Positions 17,620-26,019 of a stretch of DNA of 64,000 nt are shown here, piece after piece. Source of the stretch: Chryseobacterium balustinum (GTDB lineage: Bacteria; Bacteroidota; Bacteroidia; Flavobacteriales; Weeksellaceae); NCBI RefSeq assembly GCF_900168205.1, contig NZ_FUZE01000008.1:1-64000 (forward strand), written 5' to 3'. The notes under the pieces were generated by a model. It did no database searches, was not told where the DNA came from, and saw only the letters and a list, made by a program, of their open reading frames with translations. The position numbers and the translations under genes were made by a program. How positions within the stretch are numbered: the stretch's first letter is position 1; each line of letters opens with the position of its first letter.

Positions 17620-18987
17620 TTAATCTCCACCACAACCTCCGCAACTGCTGCACGAGCTGCCGCCACAAGAAGAATCTGATGATGATAAGGTTCCGCAACC
17701 GCCACCTGAACCGTCATAAGTTGATTTGGCAGTTAAAGGAACAAAAGAAGTTGTTAAAACGGCTGTTCCTAAAAGAAAATAGCTCCATTGCCAATTGTTG
17801 TCGGTGTTTTTTTTTGGCAATATAGCGGTTTTGTATAAGTCGGGTAAAATTTTAGAACTAAATAAATTGGTTAATTTGAGTAAGTATCCTATCATCATAA
17901 AAATGAGAATAACAACAGCAAAACTTATGAGCAAAACGGGTTTGTCGCGTAAAATTCCAGTGACAATTCTTAGAAATCCGAACATAATTAATGTTAGAAA
18001 AACAATAAAATTCAGAACGAATAAATGGGAGAAAACCTTTGACCGGATAAAATATTTTTTAACCTCATCCATCGATTTAATGATGTTTGAAAACGCAGGT
18101 TTTGTAATCAACTGAATTAAAAAATTAGGATAAGAAGTTTTACCAAGATCATTTAATAAGTCGATAACCTGTTGATGTTCTCGTGATTGTATGAACGTTA
18201 ATTTGTTAGTGCTAATCGTTTGATCTTCATTTATTTTTATCGAACCATTATCAATCAATTCATTTACGGTTCCGTTGACTACAGAAGAAATATTTCGGTC
18301 TTTAAGATAAATTAATTCATAAGGCTGAAGATCAAATACAAAAGAGTCTTTATCGAATAAACGGATTGCTTGTGCAAACTTTCTTCGGTTATACCATTCC
18401 AATACCACGAAAGAAACTATGATTAATCCTAAAAATAAAAAAATGAAATCAGGATTTTTAATGCTGAGATATAAAGGTTTCAGTAAAAAATAAAGTGGAA
18501 AACTTAAAACGATGAATGCAATTATTCCTACAATTAATGAAGTTCTCAGTTTAAAGTTTGATTTTTTCAGGTTCAGACTTTCATACGGATTTGCATGATC
18601 CCAAATACTTTCAGGTTGTTTTCCAAAATGAGTTTCATAAAGTTTTGTCGTCCGTTCTTTGGCGAGTTTAAATTTTTGAAAATCTTCCTTATTGTGTGTC
18701 GAAGGAATATGCTGGATTTGTTTTCCTAAAATCGTACAAAATTCTGAATAAGATTTGGTGAAAATAAGATGTTGATGCCAAACCGTATCTACAATTTCTG
18801 AAGGTGAAACCATCATGTCTGAAACTGCAGCCAGATACATGAATTTTTTGTATTCTAAAATCGCCTGTTTTGTAAAATTTCGCGTCCAATAATTTTCATG
18901 AGCCAACCGTAATGTAAAATCATATTCACTTGGTGGATGATCAAAATCAAACCGCTCAATTTTTTCCCAAAGATCTTTATTCATCAT
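17620..18987 (-). CDS. GRDP/DUF1399-like N-terminus fused to a TIGR04222-like membrane domain
   Basis: A 455-residue protein. The N-terminal 130 residues contain VDTVWHQHLIFTKSYSEFC, the WHxH block of glycine-rich-domain-protein (DUF1399) families. Two hydrophobic segments follow (about 150-200), a soluble middle, then two more (about 330-385) and one near 405. The tail (about 425-455) is almost only Gly, Ser and Cys (SSCGGSSCSSCGGCGGD). This architecture resembles proteins annotated as TIGR04222-domain membrane proteins, from memory. Function is unknown; the Cys-rich tail could bind metal or form disulfides. Downstream lipoprotein probably in the same operon. Confidence 0.7.
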   Translation of the reverse strand: MMNKDLWEKIERFDFDHPPSEYDFTLRLAHENYWTRNFTKQAILEYKKFMYLAAVSDMMVSPSEIVDTVWHQHLIFTKSYSEFCTILGKQIQHIPSTHNKEDFQKFKLAKERTTKLYETHFGKQPESIWDHANPYESLNLKKSNFKLRTSLIVGIIAFIVLSFPLYFLLKPLYLSIKNPDFIFLFLGLIIVSFVVLEWYNRRKFAQAIRLFDKDSFVFDLQPYELIYLKDRNISSVVNGTVNELIDNGSIKINEDQTISTNKLTFIQSREHQQVIDLLNDLGKTSYPNFLIQLITKPAFSNIIKSMDEVKKYFIRSKVFSHLFVLNFIVFLTLIMFGFLRIVTGILRDKPVLLISFAVVILIFMMIGYLLKLTNLFSSKILPDLYKTAILPKKNTDNNWQWSYFLLGTAVLTTSFVPLTAKSTYDGSGGGCGTLSSSDSSCGGSSCSSCGGCGGD

Positions 18988-19070
18988 GTTTAAATGTTGA
19001 ACTTAAAGATAAGTAATTTTTAAGTTCAATATTCTATGTAGATCTTTAGATAATAAGATTTAACATTTAT

Positions 19071-19976
19071 TTAAAAACAATCCGTAACCAATTCCATATT
19101 AACCATGGCTCCGGCTACATTTCCGGTCATCACTGCGTTTGAAACTGAACGCATCATCGAAGAATTGTCACCACATACAAAGATTCCGGGAATATTGGTT
19201 TTCTGAAACTGATCCGTTTTAAGGTGACCAAATTCTGTAAACTCACAACCTAAATTTTTTGGAATTTCTGAATGCTGATGAAAAGGAAAAGCTCCATAAA
19301 CTGCTTCAAATTTTATTTCTGTTTGATCTGAGAAAATAATGCTTTCAACGATTCCGTTATCGTGCTTCAATTCAGAAATTTCACTTTCAATGATTTGAAT
19401 ATTGTTTCGTTTCAGTTTTTCTAATTGTTCATCTGTAAAGTTGGCTTTTCCTTGTGTGAGAATCGTAACGTCTTCGGTTAAGTTTTTCACAAGCGAAGAA
19501 ATATGCACCGCTTTGTCTCCATTAGCAATAATTCCTGTTTTTTTGCCTTTGTATTCGTAACCGTGGCAATATGGACAATGGATCAGAGATATTCCCCAAG
19601 ATTCCTTAAAACCTTTGAGGTCAGGAATCTCATCTACAATTCCTGTTGCAATAATCAATTTCTTTGAATGAAATTTTTCACCTTTTTCTGTGGTGATTTC
19701 AAAACTGGTTTCAGATTTTTTAGCATCAACCACTTTTCCTTGATGAAAGTGTATGGTTTCGTATTCACTTACCTGTTTTCGTGCGTTTTCTGCAATTTCT
19801 TTGGGAGATTTTCCGTCCTGCGTCAAGAAATTATGAGAATGTGGAGTTTGCTCATTGCAGGGTTTTCCGCTGTCTATTACTAAAGTTTTTCTTAATGACC
19901 TACCTAAAGCCATTGCTGCAGAAAGCCCGGAATAACTTCCGCCAATAATGATTACTTCGTATTCTGTTTCATTCAT
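19071..19976 (-). CDS. Thioredoxin-reductase-like NAD(P)/FAD oxidoreductase
   Basis: A 301-residue flavoprotein of the class II pyridine nucleotide-disulfide type. IIGGSYSGLSAAMALG (10-25) binds FAD, ATGIVDEIP is the second FAD segment, HCPYCHG (133-139) has a redox CxxC at Cys134/Cys137 near the E. coli TrxB position, and GIFVCGDNS closes the FAD site. The NAD(P) motif is weak (GIIANGDKA instead of GxGxxA), so it may not be a standard thioredoxin reductase. It is divergent from a Fur-family regulator, and its full promoter has its -33 box inside a palindrome next to that gene, so redox- or metal-linked regulation is likely. Confidence 0.85.
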   Translation of the reverse strand: MNETEYEVIIIGGSYSGLSAAMALGRSLRKTLVIDSGKPCNEQTPHSHNFLTQDGKSPKEIAENARKQVSEYETIHFHQGKVVDAKKSETSFEITTEKGEKFHSKKLIIATGIVDEIPDLKGFKESWGISLIHCPYCHGYEYKGKKTGIIANGDKAVHISSLVKNLTEDVTILTQGKANFTDEQLEKLKRNNIQIIESEISELKHDNGIVESIIFSDQTEIKFEAVYGAFPFHQHSEIPKNLGCEFTEFGHLKTDQFQKTNIPGIFVCGDNSSMMRSVSNAVMTGNVAGAMVNMELVTDCF

Positions 19977-20026
19977 AGTTTCTGATTTTAAAAGTTGACG
20001 AAAATATTTTAACTTGGAAAGTTTGG

Positions 20027-20056
20027 CAAAGTTAGAATAAATTTTTATTATTGCAA
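20027..20056 (-). promoter_or_regulatory. Consensus promoter of the flavoprotein gene
   Basis: On the minus strand TTG (20056-20054), 19 bases, then TAACTTTG (20034-20027), a full match to the flavobacterial consensus. Transcription would start near 20020, about 44 bases before the ATG at 19976. The TTG sits in the centre of the palindrome at 20047-20062. Confidence 0.7.
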
Positions 20057-20062
20057 CATAAT
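20047..20062. promoter_or_regulatory. Candidate Fur-family operator
   Basis: ATTAT-TGCAAC-ATAAT: a perfect 5-bp inverted repeat with a 6-base centre. It overlaps the -33 box of the flavoprotein promoter and lies 13 bases before the ATG of the Fur-family gene, the right place for a repressor to control both genes. AT-rich dyads are typical for Fur, Zur and PerR sites; the exact metal or signal cannot be read from it. Confidence 0.5.
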
Positions 20063-20074
20063 CGCATTAACAAA

Positions 20075-20449
20075 ATGATAAGAAGAAGTACCCCAACAAA
20101 AGAGGCAGTTTTGAATGTTCTAGCAGGTTCTCGAAAAGCGATGAGCTCAGATGCAGTGATGCAGAAAGTTGATATCAGTATTGATCGTGCTACAATTTAC
20201 CGTGTTCTCAATCGGTTCTGTGAAGACGGAATTCTTCATAGAATTGTCGCAGAAGACGGAAAGCAGTATTTTGCTGTTTGTATAAAATGTGAAGAAAAAA
20301 AGCTGGCAGATCATCATTTTCATTTCAGATGTACAAAATGTGAAACGATAGAATGTTTACCGAATGAAGTTCAGTTTTCTTTAGAAAAGGGCTATTTAGT
20401 CGAAAGCGTAAATTGTATTCTGACGGGGATTTGTAAAGATTGTGCTTGA
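20075..20449 (+). CDS. Fur-family transcriptional regulator
   Basis: A 124-residue metalloregulator. I chose the ATG at 20075; a TTG at 20051 would extend it by 8 residues into the operator-like palindrome and is less likely. The winged helix shows AMSSDAVMQKVDISIDRATIYRVLNRFCEDGIL, with the family's T-x-Y-R recognition helix. The metal-binding part has HHFHFRCTKCETIECLP and a final CKDC, the paired CxxC structural zinc site, plus an extra CIKC before it. Fur, Zur and PerR cannot be separated by eye. It faces the flavoprotein gene and may repress it and itself. Confidence 0.88.
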   Translation: MIRRSTPTKEAVLNVLAGSRKAMSSDAVMQKVDISIDRATIYRVLNRFCEDGILHRIVAEDGKQYFAVCIKCEEKKLADHHFHFRCTKCETIECLPNEVQFSLEKGYLVESVNCILTGICKDCA

Positions 20450-20459
20450 AAAATAAACA

Positions 20460-20485
20460 AACCTTTGCAAGAATATACAAAGGTT
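20460..20485 (-). terminator. Terminator between fur-family gene and lipoprotein gene
   Basis: A perfect 8-bp stem (AACCTTTG / CAAAGGTT) with a 10-base loop. On the minus strand TGTTTATTTTTC follows, so it mainly serves the lipoprotein gene at 20506-21219. Confidence 0.65.
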
Positions 20486-20505
20486 GTGTTGGGTATTTTA
20501 AAAAG

Positions 20506-21219
20506 TTACTTTTTCTTTTTATCTAAAGAATCTGCTTTTGGTTTTTCATCCACAATCGACATTTTATTTTCAAAAGGTTTTGTTTCTAAAATAGTGATGC
20601 TGGTTTGGTCTTTTCCTAGATTATATTGTACAAAAACTGTTTTCTCAGCCGTTCGGATAATGTAGGTATTTACATTTTTCCAGTTGTTGCAAGAGTGCAT
20701 GTAGCCTAAATTATAAGCTTCCGGATCCTCCTTTTTTATACGTTCTTCTTCACCGTCTCTTAAAGGTTCACCAGTGTTGATTTTTATACCTCCTACGTTT
20801 TTAATTAATTCATCAAAACTTTTCTGAATTTCAAGCGGAGAAAATTTCTTGTCTTTAAATTCTTCAGAAATCCTGATTTCGGCTTTGTACGTCTTGCCTT
20901 CCATTGAAGTATATGAACCGTGATCGTAGAAATATTCTTTATCAAAATCTTTGGTTTGTCCGTCTCCCTGATAAGAATTTGGATCGGTGAAAGTATATCC
21001 TTGAGGAAGCTGGAAATAAGGAAACGTTCCGTGAAATTTATCAGTAACAGGAATTTTGCTGATATTATAGCCCGTATCTGAAATCGCTTCTGATGAATAT
21101 TCATGCTCAGCTGGATTTGCATTTACTGTTTCCTGAGAAACATCTGGATCTTCATTTTTCTTACTACACGACCACAAAGTAAGCACCGCCAAAGCACTCG
21201 TTAAAAGCGTATTCTTCAT
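20506..21219 (-). CDS. Uncharacterised lipoprotein
   Basis: A 237-residue protein with signal MKNTLLTSALAVLTLWSC, lipidated Cys18. After a polar linker it has FHGTFPYFQLPQGY and a mixed domain ending in a Lys-rich tail (DSLDKKKK). Parts resemble secreted OmpA-associated proteins whose C-terminal OmpA domain is missing here, but I cannot assign a family. A single-gene unit with its own terminator. Confidence 0.7.
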   Translation of the reverse strand: MKNTLLTSALAVLTLWSCSKKNEDPDVSQETVNANPAEHEYSSEAISDTGYNISKIPVTDKFHGTFPYFQLPQGYTFTDPNSYQGDGQTKDFDKEYFYDHGSYTSMEGKTYKAEIRISEEFKDKKFSPLEIQKSFDELIKNVGGIKINTGEPLRDGEEERIKKEDPEAYNLGYMHSCNNWKNVNTYIIRTAEKTVFVQYNLGKDQTSITILETKPFENKMSIVDEKPKADSLDKKKK

Positions 21220-21334
21220 AATTCAATAGGTTGAGAGGCATCATTCTGCCTTGTTGTGGTAGCAAAATTGGTGCTAAAGAAGATGAAAAAAGTTTAAAAT
21301 TATGTTAAATTGTAAATGAAAAATGAGGCAATAC

Positions 21335-23050
21335 TTATTTCAATGCATTTGAAATCCTCTCAAATTCCAAATCTTTTTTATCTAAGAAATCCTGATCTTT
21401 ATATTTAATGACTTCATCAATTTTGACTCCTATTTGTTGGGTTTGCGAATTATCAGGATAAAAAATTCCGTTTCCTGTAAATTCTAAAAGATAATTGCCG
21501 GGAAGATTTACTCTTACTACATCGCCATCTGCACCGGCAGTTTGTTGACCAATTGTAATCGATTGAGGAAAGATTTTTTGTAGGCTCATCGTATACCATT
21601 CACTTGCGCTTCGGGTTTCAGGATTAACGATAATAAAAACTTTACCGGAGTAGGGCATCGTTTGCATATTTTTTATTTCAGGGAAGTAATGATAAGAATC
21701 TTTCAGATAAGCAAAAGTGCCAATGTTTTTAAGATTGGGAGCGTAATATTTATAGAAATAATTTTCGGAAGGTGAAAAGTATTTATACACATAATGAAAA
21801 ATAAATCCACCCCAATCCGGATAACCTCTCATGTCAAAAACCATTGCTTTTTTCTTTGAGGCATTTAGAATAATGCTCTCCATTTTTTCATCAATTTTAT
21901 CGTCATCCACATCATTGATAAATTGTAGCGTGTTATTAATATTAAAATAGGCAATATCTTTATTATTTAGTTCTCGGGTTGCCCATTTTTGGTTCTTATT
22001 GTTTATATAATTTGAAAGTACATTGACCTGTGTTTTATCTAAAGTGTTTACAAGTTCGATATTTGTCGTAAATGTTTTATTACCAGATTTTACCTTTAAT
22101 AATTTCTGTGGAGAATTGTCTGACCAAATAAGATTGTTTTGATAGGATGAAAGTTCATATATTAACTTTTCACGATTAGAAACGGAAAGTAACCTGCTTT
22201 TCTCATCGATAATCTTGGATATTTTTTTACCATTAATTTCTGTGATGTGATCTCCTTTTCTGATGTTTGCTTTTGTACAAATCTCTGGAAATACGATGTC
22301 GGTAACCAAGAGATAATTGTCTACAATTTTATAATCGAAAGGAGAGTAGTAAGAAGCGTTAAACAAAAAATCGTTTCTGTAGTTGAGTTCACGATAGAAT
22401 TTGAAGGCATGGCTGTCTTCCATTTTAGAAACAAGGTTTGCCAGAATAATCTCAAAATCTTTTCGGGTGTTTATTGTAAGACTTTCATCCAGCATATTTT
22501 TAAAGAACGTATCAAAATTTTTATCCATCAAATATTTATGTGGAAAAAGGTAATCTACAACTCCCTGAATTTTAGCTAAAGTCAATAAACGATATTCTTG
22601 CGGAAGATTTTCGTCTTTAGCAAATGGATATTTTTTCTCCTCGCTTACCAATTTTCCTTTTGGAAGGTTTTCAAAATTGTACCGATGCTTGTAAATGGTA
22701 TTGAGTAAATCTTTATTTTCAGAGCTTACTTTTCTGTTTTTCTGAAACCAGTCGAAATTTTGATTTTTTGAAAGAACGTCTTGCGATGTTTCGGCCGGAG
22801 CAGAAGTTGTAAATTTTTTATTGAGTTTTGTAGTTAATTTATTGGCTATAGAATTAAAATCATCTTGAGAACTGATATTTTTTACGTTCACCAAAAACAA
22901 ACTGTCGGCATTTATCTTTCCACTTGCAAGATCGGGATGATAATATTTAATGAAATTCCAGGTTTTGATGAAGTCATAATACTGGTCTTTCTGAGCGAAA
23001 ACGGATTGTTGAAATAGAAAAAAGATAAGAAGAACTGATGTTTTTTTCAT
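21335..23050 (-). CDS. S41-family (tail-specific type) serine peptidase
   Basis: A 571-residue exported peptidase. Signal peptide about 1-19 (ending VFAQ). A helical N-terminal region is followed by a PDZ-like segment (VFPEICTKANIRKGDHITEINGKKI, about 255-280) and the S41 core: KAMVFDMRGYPDWGG, then VFIIVNPETRSASEWYTMSLQ with the nucleophilic Ser483, and IGQQTAGADGD. TQQIGVKIDEVI near the end is the usual S41 strand. Acts in the periplasm or outside. No linked partner; substrate unknown. Confidence 0.85.
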   Translation of the reverse strand: MKKTSVLLIFFLFQQSVFAQKDQYYDFIKTWNFIKYYHPDLASGKINADSLFLVNVKNISSQDDFNSIANKLTTKLNKKFTTSAPAETSQDVLSKNQNFDWFQKNRKVSSENKDLLNTIYKHRYNFENLPKGKLVSEEKKYPFAKDENLPQEYRLLTLAKIQGVVDYLFPHKYLMDKNFDTFFKNMLDESLTINTRKDFEIILANLVSKMEDSHAFKFYRELNYRNDFLFNASYYSPFDYKIVDNYLLVTDIVFPEICTKANIRKGDHITEINGKKISKIIDEKSRLLSVSNREKLIYELSSYQNNLIWSDNSPQKLLKVKSGNKTFTTNIELVNTLDKTQVNVLSNYINNKNQKWATRELNNKDIAYFNINNTLQFINDVDDDKIDEKMESIILNASKKKAMVFDMRGYPDWGGFIFHYVYKYFSPSENYFYKYYAPNLKNIGTFAYLKDSYHYFPEIKNMQTMPYSGKVFIIVNPETRSASEWYTMSLQKIFPQSITIGQQTAGADGDVVRVNLPGNYLLEFTGNGIFYPDNSQTQQIGVKIDEVIKYKDQDFLDKKDLEFERISNALK

Positions 23051-23256
23051 GAGGATAAGTAATTTTTAAAGATAACAGATATTTGTCATTTGGGAAATAA
23101 TTAAAATCAATAAGTTGAAAATTTTGTTTTATCAGTATCGAAACTACATTTATATTAGATTTTCAATATAAAAATGAGAAAATAAATCTTATCAAATGAA
23201 AGGTGGGCTTCATGAAATTTAATCAAAATTTCACACACCAAAACTTTCAAAACCCG

Positions 23257-23264
23257 TAAATTTG
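23257..23264 (+). promoter_or_regulatory. Candidate -7 element of pafA
   Basis: TAAATTTG matches TAnnTTTG and would begin transcription near 23270, before the ATG at 23285. It overlaps a possible GTG start at 23264, which argues against that start. No -33 TTG at the expected distance. Confidence 0.45.
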
Positions 23265-23284
23265 TGGCACTAAAAAGTTATTCA

Positions 23285-24931
23285 ATGTTTAGGAAAATTT
23301 CAATTGCTGCAGCTGCATTGCTGTCTGTAATTACAATCAATGCTCAGAAAAATAAAAACAATCAGGTTGATAGACCCAAATTGGTCGTAGGTTTGGTTAT
23401 CGATCAGATGAGGTGGGATTATCTTTACCGATATTACAGCAAGTATGGAAATGACGGTTTCAAAAGACTTTTAAATAAAGGATATTCTTTAAATAATGTA
23501 CATATTCCATATGTTCCTACAGTAACTGCTTTGGGACATACTTCTATTTATACAGGCTCGGTTCCTGCAATTCATGGGATTGCCGGAAATGACTGGACAG
23601 ATAAAGAAACCGGAAAAAATGTGTACTGTACAACCGATGAAAATACACAGCCTGTAGGTACAACTAACGTAAAAGTAGGGAGCCACTCTCCGAAGAATCT
23701 TTGGTCTACAACGGTTACAGACGAACTGAGATTAGCGACTAATTTTCAGGGTAAAGTAGTTGGAGTTTCTTTGAAAGACAGAGCTTCAATTCTTCCGGCT
23801 GGTCACACGCCAAATGGAGCATATTGGTTTGACGATTCTACCGGAGATTTTATTACAAGCACTTGGTATATGAATGATTTGCCTCAATGGGTGAAGAACT
23901 TCAATTCTCAAAATTTTCCTGATCAGTTGGTCGCAAATGGTTGGAATACTTTATTACCTATCAATCAATACACAGAAAGTTCGCCCGATAATTCTCCTTG
24001 GGAAGGGCTTTTAGGAAGTTCAAAAACTCCTGTTTTCCCTTACAATAATTTGGCTGAAGATTATAAAACTAAAAAAGACAACATCCGTTACACGCCTTTT
24101 GGAAATACTTTAACTTTAAAACTGGCTGAAGCTTCGGTAGAAGGTGAAAATTTAGGAGCTGATGAGGTAACTGATATTTTAGCCATCAATTTAGCTTCAA
24201 CAGATTATGCAGGACATAAATTTGGCCCGAATTCTATCGAAGTAGAAGATGTTTATTTAAGACTGGATCAGGATTTAGCTAAATTTTTCAAATATTTGGA
24301 TGGAAAAGTTGGGAAAAATAAGTACACAGTTTTTGTTTCGGCAGATCACGGTGGGGCGCATTCTGTAGGTTTCCTGAAAGAACATAAAATCAACACAGGA
24401 TTTTTTGGTGAAGGAATGGAAAAGAGCTTAAACGAAAAGCTGAAATCTAAGTTTGGAGTTGATAAATTAATCAACGGAGTTGATAATTATCAGATTTATT
24501 TCGATAGAAAATTAATGACTGATAATAAGCTGGAACTTGAAGATGTCAAAGAATTTGCGATTCACGAATTGGAAAAAGATCCAACAGTTTTATATGCAGT
24601 TTCTACAACAGAAGTACAGGAAGCGACAATTCCTGAACCTATCAAACAAAGAATTATCAACGGAATCAACAGACAGAGAAGTGGTGATATTCAACTGATT
24701 TCTCATGATTCTATGCTTCCTCCATATTCAAAAACAGGAACTACACACAGTGTTTGGAATTCTTACGATGCACACATTCCTTTGATTTTTATGGGATGGG
24801 GAATTAAGCATGGCGAAAGCAATAAACAATATCATATGACCGATATTGCACCGACGGTTTCAGCTTTGCTACACATTCAGTTTCCAAGTGGAAATGTAGG
24901 TAATCCGATTACTGAGGTTTTAGGAAAATAA
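23285..24931 (+). CDS. pafA: PafA-type alkaline phosphatase
   Basis: A 548-residue secreted phosphomonoesterase, almost the length of Elizabethkingia meningoseptica PafA. Signal peptide 1-20 (ending INAQ). Active-site residues appear at a constant offset of +2 from PafA: Zn ligand Asp40 (VIDQMRWD), nucleophile Thr81 (PTVTALGHT), Asn102 (GNDW), and Lys164/Arg166 (SLKDRASIL). Remaining zinc ligands are seen in STDYAGHKFGP, SADHGG and THSVWNSYD. It cleaves phosphate monoesters outside the inner membrane for phosphorus supply. I chose the ATG at 23285 over an upstream GTG because of the signal peptide and the -7 element. Confidence 0.93.
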   Translation: MFRKISIAAAALLSVITINAQKNKNNQVDRPKLVVGLVIDQMRWDYLYRYYSKYGNDGFKRLLNKGYSLNNVHIPYVPTVTALGHTSIYTGSVPAIHGIAGNDWTDKETGKNVYCTTDENTQPVGTTNVKVGSHSPKNLWSTTVTDELRLATNFQGKVVGVSLKDRASILPAGHTPNGAYWFDDSTGDFITSTWYMNDLPQWVKNFNSQNFPDQLVANGWNTLLPINQYTESSPDNSPWEGLLGSSKTPVFPYNNLAEDYKTKKDNIRYTPFGNTLTLKLAEASVEGENLGADEVTDILAINLASTDYAGHKFGPNSIEVEDVYLRLDQDLAKFFKYLDGKVGKNKYTVFVSADHGGAHSVGFLKEHKINTGFFGEGMEKSLNEKLKSKFGVDKLINGVDNYQIYFDRKLMTDNKLELEDVKEFAIHELEKDPTVLYAVSTTEVQEATIPEPIKQRIINGINRQRSGDIQLISHDSMLPPYSKTGTTHSVWNSYDAHIPLIFMGWGIKHGESNKQYHMTDIAPTVSALLHIQFPSGNVGNPITEVLGK

Positions 24932-24945
24932 TATTCGGGGTATTT

Positions 24946-24990
24946 AAATAAAGAATCGGGCGCAGCAAAGCTGCGCCCGATTCTTTATTT
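24946..24990. terminator. Very long perfect hairpin after pafA
   Basis: A perfect 21-bp inverted repeat with a 3-base AAA loop (24967-24969), GC-rich at the tip and AAATAAAGAA/TTCTTTATTT at the base. It starts 14 bases after the pafA stop, in the convergent interval with barstar, and can terminate from both sides. Longer than an ordinary terminator; may belong to a repeat family. Confidence 0.8.
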
Positions 24991-24992
24991 AT

Positions 24993-25027
24993 AAGATTTC
25001 GGCGATGCGAAGCATCGCCGAAATCTT
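24993..25027. terminator. Second tandem hairpin before the barstar stop
   Basis: A perfect 16-bp inverted repeat (AAGATTTCGGCGATGC / GCATCGCCGAAATCTT) with a 3-base GAA loop, two bases after the previous hairpin. Serves the minus-strand barstar gene. The pair looks like REP-type palindromes used as terminators. Confidence 0.75.
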
Positions 25028-25045
25028 TAATTTTTTCTCAGGTTT

Positions 25046-25351
25046 TTACTGCTCATCAATTTCATCCTCATCATCTTGGTACTGCTCCAGATAATAGTTG
25101 AAAGTAAAATCTTCAACTTCCTCTTCTGCATCTTCTAAAGTCGTCAGAAGATCTTCAAATAGTTCAAGCTGGTCAACACTCATATTAACAAACTCGATAT
25201 GCAAAGGCATTTCCAATTCGCCTGAAATAACGTCTGAAAGTGCATCCAGATTATCTCCGAAATGTTCTGGAAGTTTTACTTTTTCTTTAAGCTGGGTATA
25301 AAAATCTTCGTAATCTCCGATTTCTGTAAAGTCGATGTATGTTGTATTCAT
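25046..25351 (-). CDS. Barstar-family ribonuclease inhibitor
   Basis: A 101-residue acidic protein of the barstar family. LPEHFGDNLDALSDVISGELEMP (residues about 28-50) is the inhibitor signature: helix 2 with the acidic Asp/Asn residues that plug the ribonuclease active site. The tail is strongly acidic (EQYQDDEDEIDEQ). It is downstream of a barnase-like gene in the same direction, separated by 174 bases that contain a dispersed-repeat fragment. It probably protects the cytoplasm from that ribonuclease. Confidence 0.9.
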   Translation of the reverse strand: MNTTYIDFTEIGDYEDFYTQLKEKVKLPEHFGDNLDALSDVISGELEMPLHIEFVNMSVDQLELFEDLLTTLEDAEEEVEDFTFNYYLEQYQDDEDEIDEQ

Positions 25352-25417
25352 TTTTTATTTAAATTTCTAATGTGCAAATGTAGGAGTTTTCAGTGATTGT
25401 TAAAAAGTTGTTTTTTT

Positions 25418-25452
25418 GTCATTGCGAGGAGCGAGGTGACGAAGCAATCTCA
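25418..25452. repeat. Dispersed imperfect palindrome between barnase and barstar
   Basis: An imperfect dyad: ATTGCGAGGAGC near its left end faces CGAAGCAAT at its right end, so ATTGC and GCAAT are the outer arms. This core resembles a widely dispersed repeat I know from many bacterial genomes. It lies inside the 174-base gap of the barnase-barstar pair and could separate or tune their expression. Confidence 0.5.
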
Positions 25453-25525
25453 AATATTTACAAGCTAAGTTAATTTAAAATCAATTTATAATACGTTCGT
25501 CAAATACTCTTTGAATGATGATAGA

Positions 25526-26008
25526 TTATTTCTTCTCAAAACTCTTATAATGATCTTTAGTTAAATACACCTCGCCATTTTTAGTGAAAACAATTCTGTC
25601 ACTATTTCTGTTTCCGCAGCTGTAATTAACATCAGCTTCAAAATATTTTTCATCTTTTGGAAGTTTTCCTTCTCGGTTTCCAAAATAATCTCCACCAATC
25701 ACTTTTCCGGGTAAAACTTCACAAAGATTTCCCTGTGACGGATTCCAACCCAGATTTTTAGCCTCATTTTTGGTGATGTAATAATCGGGAAGGTTGTGAT
25801 TTTTCTTTACATAGTTAATTACCGTATTTTCATTCGTGAGTTCATCAATAGATTGTTGGTCAGATTGATTTACTGATGCTTCTGAAATATTTTCGGTTTT
25901 AGCTGGTGCTTTTTTGTCAGCAATAAAATTATTATAAACAAACATCACAGACATTCCAAAAAGAAGTCCGAGACAGGCAAAGAAAAGCGAGCGTATTTTA
26001 GGATTCAT
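25526..26008 (-). CDS. Barnase-family ribonuclease with N-terminal membrane segment
   Basis: A 160-residue protein; I prefer the ATG at 26008 to a TTG three codons upstream. Residues about 5-28 are one hydrophobic segment (signal or signal anchor), then a polar linker to about 60, then a ribonuclease domain closely like barnase: LPDYYITKNEAKNLGW, GKVIGGDYFGNREGKLP, ADVNYSCGNRNSDRI, DHYKSF. All catalytic residues are present: Lys80, Arg112, Glu124 (general base), Arg138 and His153 (general acid). It should be an active guanyl-preferring RNase, exported or membrane-tethered. The downstream barstar is the likely inhibitor. Confidence 0.92.
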   Translation of the reverse strand: MNPKIRSLFFACLGLLFGMSVMFVYNNFIADKKAPAKTENISEASVNQSDQQSIDELTNENTVINYVKKNHNLPDYYITKNEAKNLGWNPSQGNLCEVLPGKVIGGDYFGNREGKLPKDEKYFEADVNYSCGNRNSDRIVFTKNGEVYLTKDHYKSFEKK

Positions 26009-26019
26009 ATGATTCAATT

